Position numbers and translations under genes: made by a program. The notes beneath the pieces were generated by a model. It was given only the letters and a program-made list of their open reading frames with translations, was not told the DNA's origin and did no database searches. DNA of 64,000 bases from Devosia salina (GTDB lineage Bacteria > Pseudomonadota > Alphaproteobacteria > Rhizobiales > Devosiaceae): contig NZ_CP080590.1 of NCBI RefSeq assembly GCF_019504385.1, positions 2,336,001 to 2,400,000 of the forward strand, read 5' to 3'. Positions 9,214-17,332 of the stretch are shown here, piece by piece; the stretch's first letter is position 1, and each line of letters starts with the position of its first letter.

Positions 9214-10287
9214 TCAATCGTCGCTGCTCGCGTCGTCCTCGCCTCCGGCAACCAGCAGAACTTCGCCCAGCAGGCCCGAGCTTTCGCGCACGCCCTGCTC
9301 GATGGTGGCCGCAATTTCGGGATTGTCCTTGAGGAACTGGCGGGAATTCTCGCGTCCCTGGCCCAATCGCTGGCTATCCCACGAGAACCAGGCGCCGGAC
9401 TTCTCGACAATGCCGGACTTGACGCCCAGATCGAGCAATTCGCCGGTCTTGGAAATACCCTCGCCATACATGATGTCGAACTCGACCTGACGGAACGGCG
9501 GCGCCAGCTTGTTCTTGACCACCTTGACGCGGGTCTGGTTGCCCACGATCTCCTCGCGATCCTTGAGCGCGCCGATGCGGCGGATGTCGAGGCGTACCGA
9601 GGCGTAGAATTTCAGCGCATTGCCGCCCGTGGTGGTCTCGGGCGAACCATACATCACACCGATCTTCATGCGGATCTGGTTGATGAAGATGACAAGGCAT
9701 TTCGACTTGGAAATCGAGCCGGTCAGCTTGCGCATGGCCTGGCTCATCAGGCGCGCCTGCTGCCCGGGCAGGCTGTCGCCCATTTCGCCCTCGAGTTCGG
9801 CGCGCGGGGTCAGCGCCGCCACCGAATCCACCACCAGCACGTCGATGGCGCCGGAGCGCACCAGCGTATCGGTGATTTCCAGGGCCTGTTCGCCCGCATC
9901 GGGCTGGGAGATCAGCAGGTCGTCGACATTGACACCCAGCTTGCGGGCATAGACCGGGTCGAGCGCATGTTCGGCATCGACAAAGGCGCAAATGCCGCCC
10001 TTGCGCTGCGCTTCGGCGATGACATGCAGCGCCAGCGTCGTCTTACCCGAGCTTTCCGGCCCGAAAATCTCGACGATTCGTCCCTTGGGCAGGCCGCCAA
10101 TGCCCAGCGCGATGTCGAGACCGAGCGAACCGGTCGAGATCGCCTCGACCTCGATGGCGGCGTTTTCGCCCAGGCGCATGATCGAGCCCTTGCCGAAATT
10201 CCGCTCGATCTGGCTCAGCGCGGCTGCGAGAGCCTTGTCCTTGTCCATCGATCCACCCTCAACAACGCGAAGCGGCGAAGCTGCCAT
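9214..10287 (-). CDS. recA: Recombinase RecA
   Basis: The 357-residue protein is the strand-exchange ATPase and SOS coprotease. It begins MAASPLRVVEGGSMDKDKAL as in other Hyphomicrobiales. Walker A is GPESSGKT (about residue 75), followed by FVDAEHALD, Walker B LVVDSVAAL, and loop motifs including FINQIRMKIGVMYG and TTGGNALKFY. Full length. The acidic tail (EDDASSDD) is typical. It has its own terminator and a putative SOS operator about 85 bases upstream. Confidence 0.98.
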   Translation of the reverse strand: MAASPLRVVEGGSMDKDKALAAALSQIERNFGKGSIMRLGENAAIEVEAISTGSLGLDIALGIGGLPKGRIVEIFGPESSGKTTLALHVIAEAQRKGGICAFVDAEHALDPVYARKLGVNVDDLLISQPDAGEQALEITDTLVRSGAIDVLVVDSVAALTPRAELEGEMGDSLPGQQARLMSQAMRKLTGSISKSKCLVIFINQIRMKIGVMYGSPETTTGGNALKFYASVRLDIRRIGALKDREEIVGNQTRVKVVKNKLAPPFRQVEFDIMYGEGISKTGELLDLGVKSGIVEKSGAWFSWDSQRLGQGRENSRQFLKDNPEIAATIEQGVRESSGLLGEVLLVAGGEDDASSDD

Positions 10288-10370
10288 AATGCTGTCTCCT
10301 TATTTCACGCTCCCGAGGCCCATGCAACGAGAGTGGCTGATGCCTGATGTGTTCTGTCCGTGCTTTATTT

Positions 10371-10413
10371 GTTCTCATTTTGTTTCGATCCCGTCAAGGG
10401 ACAAAATGAGAAC
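10371..10413 (-). promoter_or_regulatory. SOS-type (LexA) inverted repeat upstream of recA
   Basis: A perfect 13-bp inverted repeat, GTTCTCATTTTGT (10371-10383) and ACAAAATGAGAAC (10401-10413), is separated by 17 bases. Each arm resembles one alphaproteobacterial LexA box (GTTC-N7-GTTC): the left arm reads GTTC-N7-GTTT and the right arm, on the other strand, GTTC-N7-GTCC. It lies between divergent recA and the GguC gene. Operator function is inferred from the consensus and position. Confidence 0.7.
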
Positions 10414-10560
10414 ATTCCCGAACGACACCGGAGACGCGCTCTGCGCTGATAGGGCGATTCTGTCGCGCGCGTCTGCAGCGCTTCAAAAGTATGATTTTTG
10501 ACTGGACAGTTGTGCGCCGGGGACGTTTTATGCGCCAACTTCATTTCCAAGGACCGCCCC

Positions 10561-11559
10561 ATGCACCTGATCCAGTATTACGATGACAAGGGAAACCGCG
10601 CCGTCGCCGTCACCCGCGAGGGGCAGACGCACCGCGTCAACGGCGTCACCACCGTCTATGACCTGGTTCAGCAAGCGCTTGCGGCCGGCCAGGGCGGTCT
10701 TTCGGCGGCCATCGACGGCAAGGGATTGGGCGAGGTCGTGGACAAGCTGGCGCTGGCCCGCGAGGGTCGGCTTCTGGCCCCGATCGACCATCCTGATGCA
10801 GCCCATCTCCATGTCACGGGCACCGGCCTCACCCATCTGGGCTCCGCCGCCACGCGCGACGCGATGCACAAGGCCAATGGCGAAAAGCCCGCCGGTGAAT
10901 TGACCGACAGCATGAAGATGTTCCGCATGGGTCTGGAAAACGGCAAGCCCGAGGCTGGCCAGAAGGGCGTGCAACCCGAATGGTTCTACAAGGGCAATGG
11001 CCATATCGTGGTCAATCCCGGCCATCCCATCCCCTCGCCTGCCTTCGCGCTGGATGCCGGCGAGGAGCCGGAAATCGCCGGCATCTATGTCATCGACCAG
11101 CACGGCCAGCCGCGCCGGCTGGGCTTTGCCCTGGGCAATGAATTCTCCGATCACGTGACCGAGCGGATCAACTATCTCTACCTCGCCCATTCCAAGCTGC
11201 GCGCCTGCTCCTTCGGCCCCGAACTGCGGGTGGGCAACCTGCCGCGCCATATCGAGGGCATGTCGCGCATCTTCCGCGACGGCAAGGTGCTGTGGGAAAA
11301 GCCGTTCCTTTCGGGCGAGGACAATATGAGCCACACCATCGCCAATCTCGAATATCACCACTTCAAATATGACCTGTTCTGCCAGCCCGGCGACGTCCAC
11401 GTGCATATGTTCGGCACGGCGACGCTGAGCTTTGCCGACGGCATTTCCACCCAGCCCGATGACGTCTTCGAAATCGAGGAAAGCCAGTTCGGCCTGCCCC
11501 TGCGCAATCCCGTGCGGGTGGAAGAGGACAAGCCGGTCATCATCAACGGCCTTTACTAG
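10561..11559 (+). CDS. GguC/AraD1 family protein (FAH-like fold)
   Basis: The 332-residue protein begins MHLIQYYDDKGNRAVAV and matches the GguC/AraD1 group, related to fumarylacetoacetate hydrolases; conserved parts include PEWFYKGNG, AGEEPEIAGIY and GNEFSDHV, with acidic residues that would bind Mg2+. AraD1-type relatives dehydrate L-2-keto-3-deoxy sugar acids such as 3-deoxyarabonate; GguC proteins often lie near sugar transporters. Here no sugar transporter is adjacent, so the substrate is not defined. The start at 10561 was preferred to an in-frame upstream start at 10498. Confidence 0.82.
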   Translation: MHLIQYYDDKGNRAVAVTREGQTHRVNGVTTVYDLVQQALAAGQGGLSAAIDGKGLGEVVDKLALAREGRLLAPIDHPDAAHLHVTGTGLTHLGSAATRDAMHKANGEKPAGELTDSMKMFRMGLENGKPEAGQKGVQPEWFYKGNGHIVVNPGHPIPSPAFALDAGEEPEIAGIYVIDQHGQPRRLGFALGNEFSDHVTERINYLYLAHSKLRACSFGPELRVGNLPRHIEGMSRIFRDGKVLWEKPFLSGEDNMSHTIANLEYHHFKYDLFCQPGDVHVHMFGTATLSFADGISTQPDDVFEIEESQFGLPLRNPVRVEEDKPVIINGLY

Positions 11560-11567
11560 AGCCGCCT

Positions 11568-11600
11568 GCGGCGCCCTTGATTTCCGTCAAGCGGCGCCGC
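11568..11600 (+). terminator. Stem-loop after the GguC gene
   Basis: GCGGCGCC-CTTGA pairs with TCAAG-c-GGCGCCGC around a TTTCCG loop, with one bulged C, nine bases after the stop. No U tract follows, so it may stabilise RNA rather than terminate alone. Confidence 0.55.
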
Positions 11601-11643
11601 CGGTACCGCCCTATGGTCTCCGGAGCGCTCTGGAGATCTGACC

Positions 11644-11745
11644 ATGGACATATTCTGGCTCTATGCCGGCTTCGCCATCGTCCTGTTTGCGATATTGGCG
11701 GGCATTGCGCTGATCGTGTGGGCCGCCCGCAGGCGGCAGGATTGA
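11644..11745 (+). CDS. Small single-span membrane protein (33 aa), putative
   Basis: A 33-codon frame starts at ATG 11644 behind a GGAG sequence. It encodes MDIFWLYAGFAIVLF followed by further hydrophobic residues and a basic tail ARRRQD, i.e. one membrane helix with a positive cytoplasmic end. Length and topology resemble real bacterial small membrane proteins. No homologue is recognised, and chance remains possible because the region is otherwise non-coding. Confidence 0.45.
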   Translation: MDIFWLYAGFAIVLFAILAGIALIVWAARRRQD

Positions 11746-11806
11746 AAAGTCCCGTCCCGCTACAGGTGACGGCCACCCGATCTGCGGCTCCCGTCTTTAC
11801 TCCGTT

Positions 11807-11824
11807 CAACTAACATGTCAGTTG
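11807..11824. promoter_or_regulatory. 18-bp near-palindrome before the aldo/keto reductase
   Basis: CAACTAACATGTCAGTTG reads as a palindrome with one mismatched pair. It sits 25 bases before the start of the reductase, where a repressor would block transcription. Size and symmetry resemble GntR-family operators; no such regulator is adjacent. Confidence 0.5.
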
Positions 11825-11849
11825 TCTTCCAAGCATTTGGGAGGATGAC

Positions 11850-12869
11850 ATGACCGCGCGCAGCTTCGAGAAACGCCGCGTTGCCCAGACCGATCTGGCG
11901 ATGACCACGCTGGGCCTGGGCGGCGCAAGCCTGGCCGGCATCTTCTCGGCGGTGCCTGCCGATCAGGCGCGTGCCACGGCGCGCCATGCCCTCGAAGTGG
12001 GCATCAACTATGTCGATACGGCGCCGCAATATGGTCTGGGACGCTCGGAACATCTGGTGGGTGAGGTGGTACGCGAGGCCAGCCCCCGGCCGATCATCTC
12101 CACCAAGGTGGGGCGGCGCCTCACCCCGGTCTCCCCCGACCGGCAGGACAAGGGCAATTGGGTCGATCCCCTGCCCTTCGACCAGCTCTACGATTATTCC
12201 TACGATGGCATCCTGCGCTCATACGAAGACAGCCTGCAGCGGCTGGGCCTTGAAAAGGTGGACATCCTCTATGTCCACGATATCGGCGCCGCGACCCATG
12301 GCGTCGAGGGCAACAAGCCGCTCTGGGCGCAATTGGCGTCCGGCGGCTACAGGGCCCTGCGCGAGCTGCGCGACGGCGGCACCGTCAAGGCCATTGGCCT
12401 GGGCGTCAACGAGTGGGAAGTGTGCATGGACGCCTTCGGTCTGGGCGACTGGGACGTGTTCCTGCTGGCCGGCCGCTATACCCTGCTCGAACAGACGGCC
12501 CTGGCGCCCTTCATGACCACCTGCATCGAGCGCAAGGCCTCGGTGGTGGTCGGCGGTCCGTTCAATTCCGGCATTCTGGTGGGAGGCGACACGTTCAACT
12601 ACGCCAAGGCCCCCGACGATGTCGTCGCGCGCGTTCGCGCCATCGAAGCGGTGTGCAAGGCGTTCAACGTGCCCCTGCCCGCCGCCGCGCTGCAATTCCC
12701 CCTCACCCACCCGGCCGTCTGCAATGTGCTGCCCGGCCCCCGGTCGCCGGCCGAACTGGACGGCATTCTCGACTGGTGGGACATCCGCATTCCCGCCGCG
12801 CTGTGGAGCACATTGGCCGATGAGGGCCTCTTGGCCCCCGGCACGCCCATACCCGGCGGCACGGCTTGA
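11850..12869 (+). CDS. Aldo/keto reductase (aldose/pyridoxal dehydrogenase type)
   Basis: The 339-residue NAD(P)-dependent oxidoreductase has the AKR barrel signatures. The catalytic Asp and Tyr lie in YVDTAPQYG, the Lys in STKVGRR, and the His in YVHDIG. C-terminal VLPGPRSPAEL is the cofactor phosphate loop. The overall pattern matches the group containing D-threo-aldose (L-fucose) 1-dehydrogenase and pyridoxal 4-dehydrogenase; the exact substrate is uncertain. The start follows GGGAGG. The nearby GguC gene hints at sugar oxidation (inference). Confidence 0.86.
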   Translation: MTARSFEKRRVAQTDLAMTTLGLGGASLAGIFSAVPADQARATARHALEVGINYVDTAPQYGLGRSEHLVGEVVREASPRPIISTKVGRRLTPVSPDRQDKGNWVDPLPFDQLYDYSYDGILRSYEDSLQRLGLEKVDILYVHDIGAATHGVEGNKPLWAQLASGGYRALRELRDGGTVKAIGLGVNEWEVCMDAFGLGDWDVFLLAGRYTLLEQTALAPFMTTCIERKASVVVGGPFNSGILVGGDTFNYAKAPDDVVARVRAIEAVCKAFNVPLPAAALQFPLTHPAVCNVLPGPRSPAELDGILDWWDIRIPAALWSTLADEGLLAPGTPIPGGTA

Positions 12870-12889
12870 CCCGGCCAGCGCGAAAACCG

Positions 12890-12913
12890 TACAAATAACT
12901 GAATGGTTTTGTA
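12890..12913. promoter_or_regulatory. Candidate ArsR operator
   Basis: TACAAA and TTTGTA form an inverted repeat with 12 bases between, centred about 27 bases before the ArsR start. ArsR regulators of SRPBCC operons commonly autoregulate through such sites. The symmetry is limited to the outer six bases. Confidence 0.35.
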
Positions 12914-12928
12914 ACGGACTCCTCTGCA

Positions 12929-13282
12929 ATGAGCAATGCGGCGCGCCTTGACGCCACCTTCCATGCCCTGTCCGATCCCACGCGGCGGGCCATCCTGGCG
13001 CGGCTGGCCCAGGAGGGCGATGTGACCGTCATGGCCCTTGCCGAGCCCTTCGCCATGAGCCAGCCTGCCATCTCCAAGCACCTCAAGGTGCTCGAAAAGG
13101 CCGGCCTGGTATCGCGCGGCCGTGACGCCCAGAAGCGGCCGGTGCATCTCGAGGCCCAACCGCTGGCAGAGGCCACCGGCTGGTTGATCGAATATCGCAG
13201 ATACTGGCAGGCCCAGTTCGGCCGCCTCGACGATCTCCTCGACGAGTTGCAGCGCCTCGAAGCCGCCGCGGGGAAAAACTAG
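12929..13282 (+). CDS. ArsR-family winged-helix regulator
   Basis: The 117-residue protein begins with FHALSDPTRRAILARLAQEG, the classic ArsR helix pair, followed by the recognition region MSQPAISKHLKVLEKAGLV and a wing SRGRDAQKRPV. The metal-binding CxC of SmtB/ArsR sensors is absent, as usual for the subgroup paired with SRPBCC genes. The SRPBCC gene starts 11 bases downstream, so they form a two-gene operon that the regulator probably represses. Confidence 0.9.
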   Translation: MSNAARLDATFHALSDPTRRAILARLAQEGDVTVMALAEPFAMSQPAISKHLKVLEKAGLVSRGRDAQKRPVHLEAQPLAEATGWLIEYRRYWQAQFGRLDDLLDELQRLEAAAGKN

Positions 13283-13293
13283 GAGCATTCCTG

Positions 13294-13785
13294 ATGCAGT
13301 TTGGCGATCCCCTCTCGGTCACAACGCCTACCGACACCCAGATCGTCATTACCCGCGGCTTCACCGCGCCGCCGCATCTGGTCTATGCCTGCTACACCCA
13401 GCCCAGCCTCATCCGCCGCTGGCTGACCGGCCCCGACGGCTGGACCATGCCGGTTTGCGCCTATGATGCCCGTCCGGGCGGCTCCTATCGCTTCGAGTGG
13501 CACGGCCCCGGTGGCGAGGGCTTCCTCGCGGTCTCGGGCGACATCAGCCAGATCGACGCCATCCGCTATATCGACAGCCAGGAAGTGTTCGACGGCGGCG
13601 TTATGGGCCCAGCCTATCGCGCCGAGCTCGCTTTCGAACTCGACGGTCGCGGCACCAGGCTGCTCAACACGCTGACCTACACGTCCCTCGCCCATCGCGA
13701 CATGGTTGCCGCAACGGGCATGGCCGAGGGCATGGAGATGAGTTTCCGGAGCCTGGATCGGTTGCTTGCGGCGGAACAGGGCTGA
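13294..13785 (+). CDS. SRPBCC/AHSA1-domain protein
   Basis: The 163-residue protein matches Activator of Hsp90 ATPase homologue 1-like (AHSA1) proteins: VITRGFTAPPHLVYACYT, RRWLTGPDGW, GGSYRFEW and a C-terminal helix MAEGMEMSFRSLDRLLA. The fold makes a hydrophobic ligand pocket. The start follows AGGAG. It is cotranscribed with the ArsR gene; the ligand is unknown. Confidence 0.88.
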   Translation: MQFGDPLSVTTPTDTQIVITRGFTAPPHLVYACYTQPSLIRRWLTGPDGWTMPVCAYDARPGGSYRFEWHGPGGEGFLAVSGDISQIDAIRYIDSQEVFDGGVMGPAYRAELAFELDGRGTRLLNTLTYTSLAHRDMVAATGMAEGMEMSFRSLDRLLAAEQG

Positions 13786-13790
13786 ATCCC

Positions 13791-13896
13791 TAGAGCGCTT
13801 TCAGCAAAAGTGGACACCACTTTTGCGGTTCGAAAGCGTGGCACAACAAAGAGATAGAGCTCCCGTTCTGATTCAATCAGAACGGGAAATGCTCTA
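13791..13896. repeat. Double-hairpin interspersed repeat, copy 1
   Basis: This 106-bp element runs from TAGAGC to GCTCTA. It contains hairpin I (GCAAAAGTGG/CCACTTTTGC, enclosed by CGCTTTC/GAAAGCG), a spacer with ACAACAAAGAGATAGAGC, and hairpin II (CCCGTTCTGATT/AATCAGAACGGG with a single central base). Its last three bases are the stop codon of the minus-strand DUF2237 gene. Closely related copies lie at 22417 and 47196 and a diverged one at 17231. Confidence 0.93.
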
Positions 13897-14289
13897 GTTC
13901 AAATCCAGCGCGTAAGCCTTGAGAAATTCCAGCGGAATCAGGTCCAGCACCTTTTGGTTCGTCGAGCGCAGGAACACCCGCGGCGCCTTGCCGGCATTGT
14001 GCGCCTGCGCCCAGCGCGCGGCCACCAGGCACCAGCGATTGCCCGCCACCAGCCCCAGAAAATTGAACTCCGGACGCGGTGTCGAGAGATCGTTGCCGAC
14101 GCTCTTCGAATAGGCGAGGAATGCCTCCGTCGCCGCGATGCAGATCAGGTGCACCGCCGCGCCCTCTTCCCCCGCAGCGCAATAGCCGGAGCGAAAATAG
14201 CCGGTCAGCGGATCATGCGAACAGGGCTGCAGCGGCTCGCCCAGCACATTGAGCTCGGCCTGGCCTTCGATGCGTGGGACGACGGTCAT
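13894..14289 (-). CDS. DUF2237 family protein
   Basis: The 131-residue protein matches DUF2237: the block NVLGEPLQPCSHDPLTGYF, then HLICIAATEAFLAYSKS, then GNDLSTPRPEF and GNRWCLVAARW, with conserved cysteines and a DL terminus. The family is widespread and of unknown function. Its TAG stop is supplied by the end of the repeat element at 13791-13896. Confidence 0.9.
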   Translation of the reverse strand: MTVVPRIEGQAELNVLGEPLQPCSHDPLTGYFRSGYCAAGEEGAAVHLICIAATEAFLAYSKSVGNDLSTPRPEFNFLGLVAGNRWCLVAARWAQAHNAGKAPRVFLRSTNQKVLDLIPLEFLKAYALDLN

Positions 14290-14317
14290 TGAACGACCTC
14301 AACTCTCTTGGGTGAGA

Positions 14318-14422
14318 ACCCCCACCCTTGATCCCTCCCCACAAGGGGGAGGGAGACGATGAACACCGGCGCCTCGGCCCTGCGCCTCCCTCCCCTTGAT
14401 GGGGAGGGAATGAGGGTGGGGT
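14318..14422. repeat. Imperfect palindromic repeat of CCCTCCCC blocks
   Basis: The left arm (CCCCCACCCTTGATCCCTCC and CACAAGGGGGAGGGA) is an imperfect inverted copy of the right arm ending AGGGTGGGGT, about 36 bases each with about 30 bases between. It lies in the gap between the DUF2237 and cckA stops and starts and looks like an interspersed palindromic unit. It could act as a terminator for cckA, though no U tract is seen. Confidence 0.7.
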
Positions 14423-14490
14423 GACAGCACCACGTGCTGAACAAACGCGCCCTGACCAGCAGCTAATGTCCCACTTGGTCCGACGATTGG

Positions 14491-17058
14491 CTACTCGCTC
14501 TTGTCCATTCGCCCCAGCACTTCCTTGACCTTGGAATTGATCTGGTCGAGCGAATAGGGCTTGGGCAGGAAGTCGACGCTCTGGTCGTCCTCGATGTCGC
14601 GGCGCACACTTTCCTCGGCATAGCCGGAAACGAAAATGATCTTCAGCCTGGGCATCTTCTCGCGGATGACCTTGAGCATGGTCGGGCCATCCATTTCCGG
14701 CATCACCACATCCGAGATGATGAGATCGACCTCGTAGTCGAGGTCTTCGAGCACTTCGAGCGCTTCCTCGCCGCCATCGGCCTCGAATACCTCGTAGCCG
14801 GTGGCCTTGAGCGCCCGGGCCGAGAAGGCGCGCACGCTTTCCTCGTCCTCGACCAGGAGAATGCGCTCATGGCCGGTGAGGTCCTTGGCCGGCGCTGCAG
14901 CGCTCGCTGCCTTGGCCGCCGCCTCTTCCGGCGTCGGCACATAGCGCGGCAGGAAAATCTTGAAGGTCGTGCCCACGCCCACGGTCGAAACCGGGTAGAT
15001 GAAGCCCTCGGTCTGCTTGACGATGCCATAGACCGTGGAAAGCCCCAGCCCGGTCCCCTTGCCCAGCTCCTTGGTGGTGAAGAAGGGCTCGAAGATCTTG
15101 GCCAGCACCTCCGGACTCATGCCCGTGCCGGTATCCTCGACATCGATCAGCACATAGTCGGCCGGCACCATGCCCTCGAACTTCATCCCCGCCGCCTCGG
15201 CCTCGGTGACATTGGCGGTGCGAATGGTGATCGAACCGCCATTGGGCATGGCGTCGCGGGCATTGACCACCAGGTTGATGATCACCTGTTCGAGCTGCAC
15301 CACGTCGGCGCGCACCGGCCAGATATTGCGGCCATGCTCGACGGAGAGATTGTTCTTCTCGCCGATCATGCGCTTCAAGAGCACCGTCAGGTCGTCAACG
15401 ATCAGCGGCAGCTCCAGCACCTGCGGCCGCAAGGTCTGGCGGCGCGAGAAGGCCAGCAGCTGGCGGGTGAGGCCCGCTGCGCGATTGGCGTTCTGCTTGA
15501 TCTGCATCAGCTCGTTAAAGCTGGGATCGCCCGGCTTGTGCTTCAACAGCAGCAGGTCGGAGAAACCGATAATGGCGGTGAGCAGATTGTTGAAGTCGTG
15601 CGCCACGCCGCCCGCAAGCTGGCCCACGGCCTGCATTTTCTGGCTCTGGGCAAACTGGGCCTCGAGCTTGCGCTGGTCGGTCATGTCCAGCGCATAGACA
15701 TTGACCTGCTCGGGCGAACCGGCGCTGACCTCGGAAGCCGAAATATAGAGCCGCACCGCATGGTCGCCTTCGGCGCTGAGCACCGCGTCCACCGGCTCGA
15801 CTTCCGAACGCTGTGCGGTCGCGTCCGCCAGTGCACGCACCAGCTTGTCCCGGCTGGCCTCGCCGATCAGGTCGCCAAGCGGCTGCAATTCGAGGCTCTT
15901 GTCCTCGCCCGACCAATGGAAGATCCGCCCGAACGGCGCATTGGTGCGCACGATACGGCCTTCGCCATCGAGCGTGGCAATGGCGAACGGCGTGTCGTTG
16001 AAGAAGCGCGAAAACCGCACTTCGGCGGCGCGCAATTCTTCTTCCGTATCCGGCGCACTCGACATGTCGAGCACCAGCGTCCGCGTTTCACCCAGTTCCC
16101 CGTCGGCCAGCCGCGCGGCGCGATGCAGCAGGCGCACCGGCAGCGCCGTGCCATTGCGGCGCACGAGGTCGATATCGATGACCTCGGTGCGGATTTCCCC
16201 GTCGCCCCTGCCCCGCATCAGCAGCGAGGCGCCATCGCCGCGCACGATGTCGGAAAGCGCGAGTTGCCCGGCATTGAATTCGGCCAGGTCATAGCCGAGC
16301 CAGTCGGCCAGGGTGGAGTTGAGATATTGAATGCGGCCATGCGCATCGGCCGAGAAAAAGCCCGAGGGCGAATGATCGAGATAATCGATGGCGCGCTGCA
16401 GATCGCGGAACGCGGTCTCATTGTTCTCGCGATCGCGGGTGATGTCCTCGACTGACCAGGCCACCAGCGGCTTGCGCGCATCATCGGTCTGCGGCAGCGG
16501 CCGCACCGAAACCCGATACCAGAACACCCGGTTGGCCTCGGCCTGCGATCCGCCCAGCCCGCCGGGCACCCGGATATCTTCGATGGCGCTGCGCCCGTCG
16601 CGCGCCGCCCGCGACAGCCGGTAGATCGCCTCGCCCGCATCCGCATAGCCGGAAAACAGGCGCGGCACGCCCACCGGCACGCCATTGGTCATGGCGCCGG
16701 GGAAACTGCCATAATGATGGTTCACATAGGTGATCTTGCCTTCCCGATCGGCGATCACGGCGCCAAATGGCAGGCTGTCGACCACCGCGTGGCTGAGCGT
16801 GCGCCGGTCTTCGCTGCCGGCAAAGCGGAACAGGCCCGCGGCCAGGCCAAACAGGAAGAACACGCCGGCGACGGCCAGCACGCCCACAAAGGTCATCACC
16901 AGTTCGGACGGAATTCGGTCCCCGAACAGCGAGAACACCACGGCCACCACCACCAGCACCAGGCCGAGCACGACCACGCGCCATAGCCCGGCTCCGCCGC
17001 GCCCCGCGTCCAGGACCGGTTCGGGATAGCTGTCATCGCCGAGCGGCGTCGATGCCAT
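14491..17058 (-). CDS. cckA: Cell-cycle hybrid histidine kinase CckA
   Basis: The 855-residue membrane kinase has two N-terminal membrane spans (LWRVVVLGLVLVVVAVVFSL, then VMTFVGVLAVAGVFFLFGL) and several PAS-like domains. A HisKA domain has its phospho-acceptor in AGGVAHDFNNLL (about residue 486). A HATPase domain follows (NLVVNARDAMPNGG, DTGTGMSPEVL, GTGLGLSTVYGIV), then a receiver domain with the acceptor Asp in LIISDVVMPEMDG (about residue 783). This architecture and the HATPase wording are diagnostic of CckA, which via ChpT phosphorylates CtrA and controls flagella and division. The start at 17058 is preferred to the in-frame start at 17079. It sits next to flhB, consistent with the CtrA boxes seen before flagellar operons here. 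Confidence 0.93.
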   Translation of the reverse strand: MASTPLGDDSYPEPVLDAGRGGAGLWRVVVLGLVLVVVAVVFSLFGDRIPSELVMTFVGVLAVAGVFFLFGLAAGLFRFAGSEDRRTLSHAVVDSLPFGAVIADREGKITYVNHHYGSFPGAMTNGVPVGVPRLFSGYADAGEAIYRLSRAARDGRSAIEDIRVPGGLGGSQAEANRVFWYRVSVRPLPQTDDARKPLVAWSVEDITRDRENNETAFRDLQRAIDYLDHSPSGFFSADAHGRIQYLNSTLADWLGYDLAEFNAGQLALSDIVRGDGASLLMRGRGDGEIRTEVIDIDLVRRNGTALPVRLLHRAARLADGELGETRTLVLDMSSAPDTEEELRAAEVRFSRFFNDTPFAIATLDGEGRIVRTNAPFGRIFHWSGEDKSLELQPLGDLIGEASRDKLVRALADATAQRSEVEPVDAVLSAEGDHAVRLYISASEVSAGSPEQVNVYALDMTDQRKLEAQFAQSQKMQAVGQLAGGVAHDFNNLLTAIIGFSDLLLLKHKPGDPSFNELMQIKQNANRAAGLTRQLLAFSRRQTLRPQVLELPLIVDDLTVLLKRMIGEKNNLSVEHGRNIWPVRADVVQLEQVIINLVVNARDAMPNGGSITIRTANVTEAEAAGMKFEGMVPADYVLIDVEDTGTGMSPEVLAKIFEPFFTTKELGKGTGLGLSTVYGIVKQTEGFIYPVSTVGVGTTFKIFLPRYVPTPEEAAAKAASAAAPAKDLTGHERILLVEDEESVRAFSARALKATGYEVFEADGGEEALEVLEDLDYEVDLIISDVVMPEMDGPTMLKVIREKMPRLKIIFVSGYAEESVRRDIEDDQSVDFLPKPYSLDQINSKVKEVLGRMDKSE

Positions 17059-17230
17059 GGTTCTACTGCTCCAGCGCAATTCGGGCCGTCCCGAATCGGG
17101 ACATCAGGATTGGTCTAGCAAATGGACCGCCCGCAGGGGAGTGCGAAGCGGCTTTTTGCCGTGGATGGAGGCGTTCTTGCCATCGCTCCGACCATACCGC
17201 CCTTGGGCTTGACGCCCGCCCCAGGGCCGG

Positions 17231-17332
17231 ATCGCTTTCAGTCAGAGTGTATTTCACCTTCGAGGTTCGAAAGCGCAACAAAACAAGGAGATAGAGCGCC
17301 GTTCCTGATTCAGTCAGACAACGGGAACGCTA
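17231..17332. repeat. Double-hairpin interspersed repeat, diverged copy
   Basis: This retains CGCTTTCAG, GGTTCGAAAGCGCAACAAAACAAGGAGATAGAGC and a degenerate hairpin II (CGTTCCTGATT/CAGTCAG..ACGGGAACG), with hairpin I largely lost. The terminal CTA again forms the TAG stop codon of the minus-strand gene (flhB). Confidence 0.75.

Noticed and set aside
6386..9490. A 1034-codon open frame on the plus strand opposite alaS
   Set aside because: It is fully antisense to the conserved alaS and part of recA, has no ribosome site, and encodes His/Gly/Arg-rich low-complexity protein typical of GC-rich shadow frames.
14318..14422. Ordinary intrinsic terminator of cckA
   Set aside because: The arms are long, imperfect and separated by about 30 bases with no U tract, so a repeat unit describes it better.
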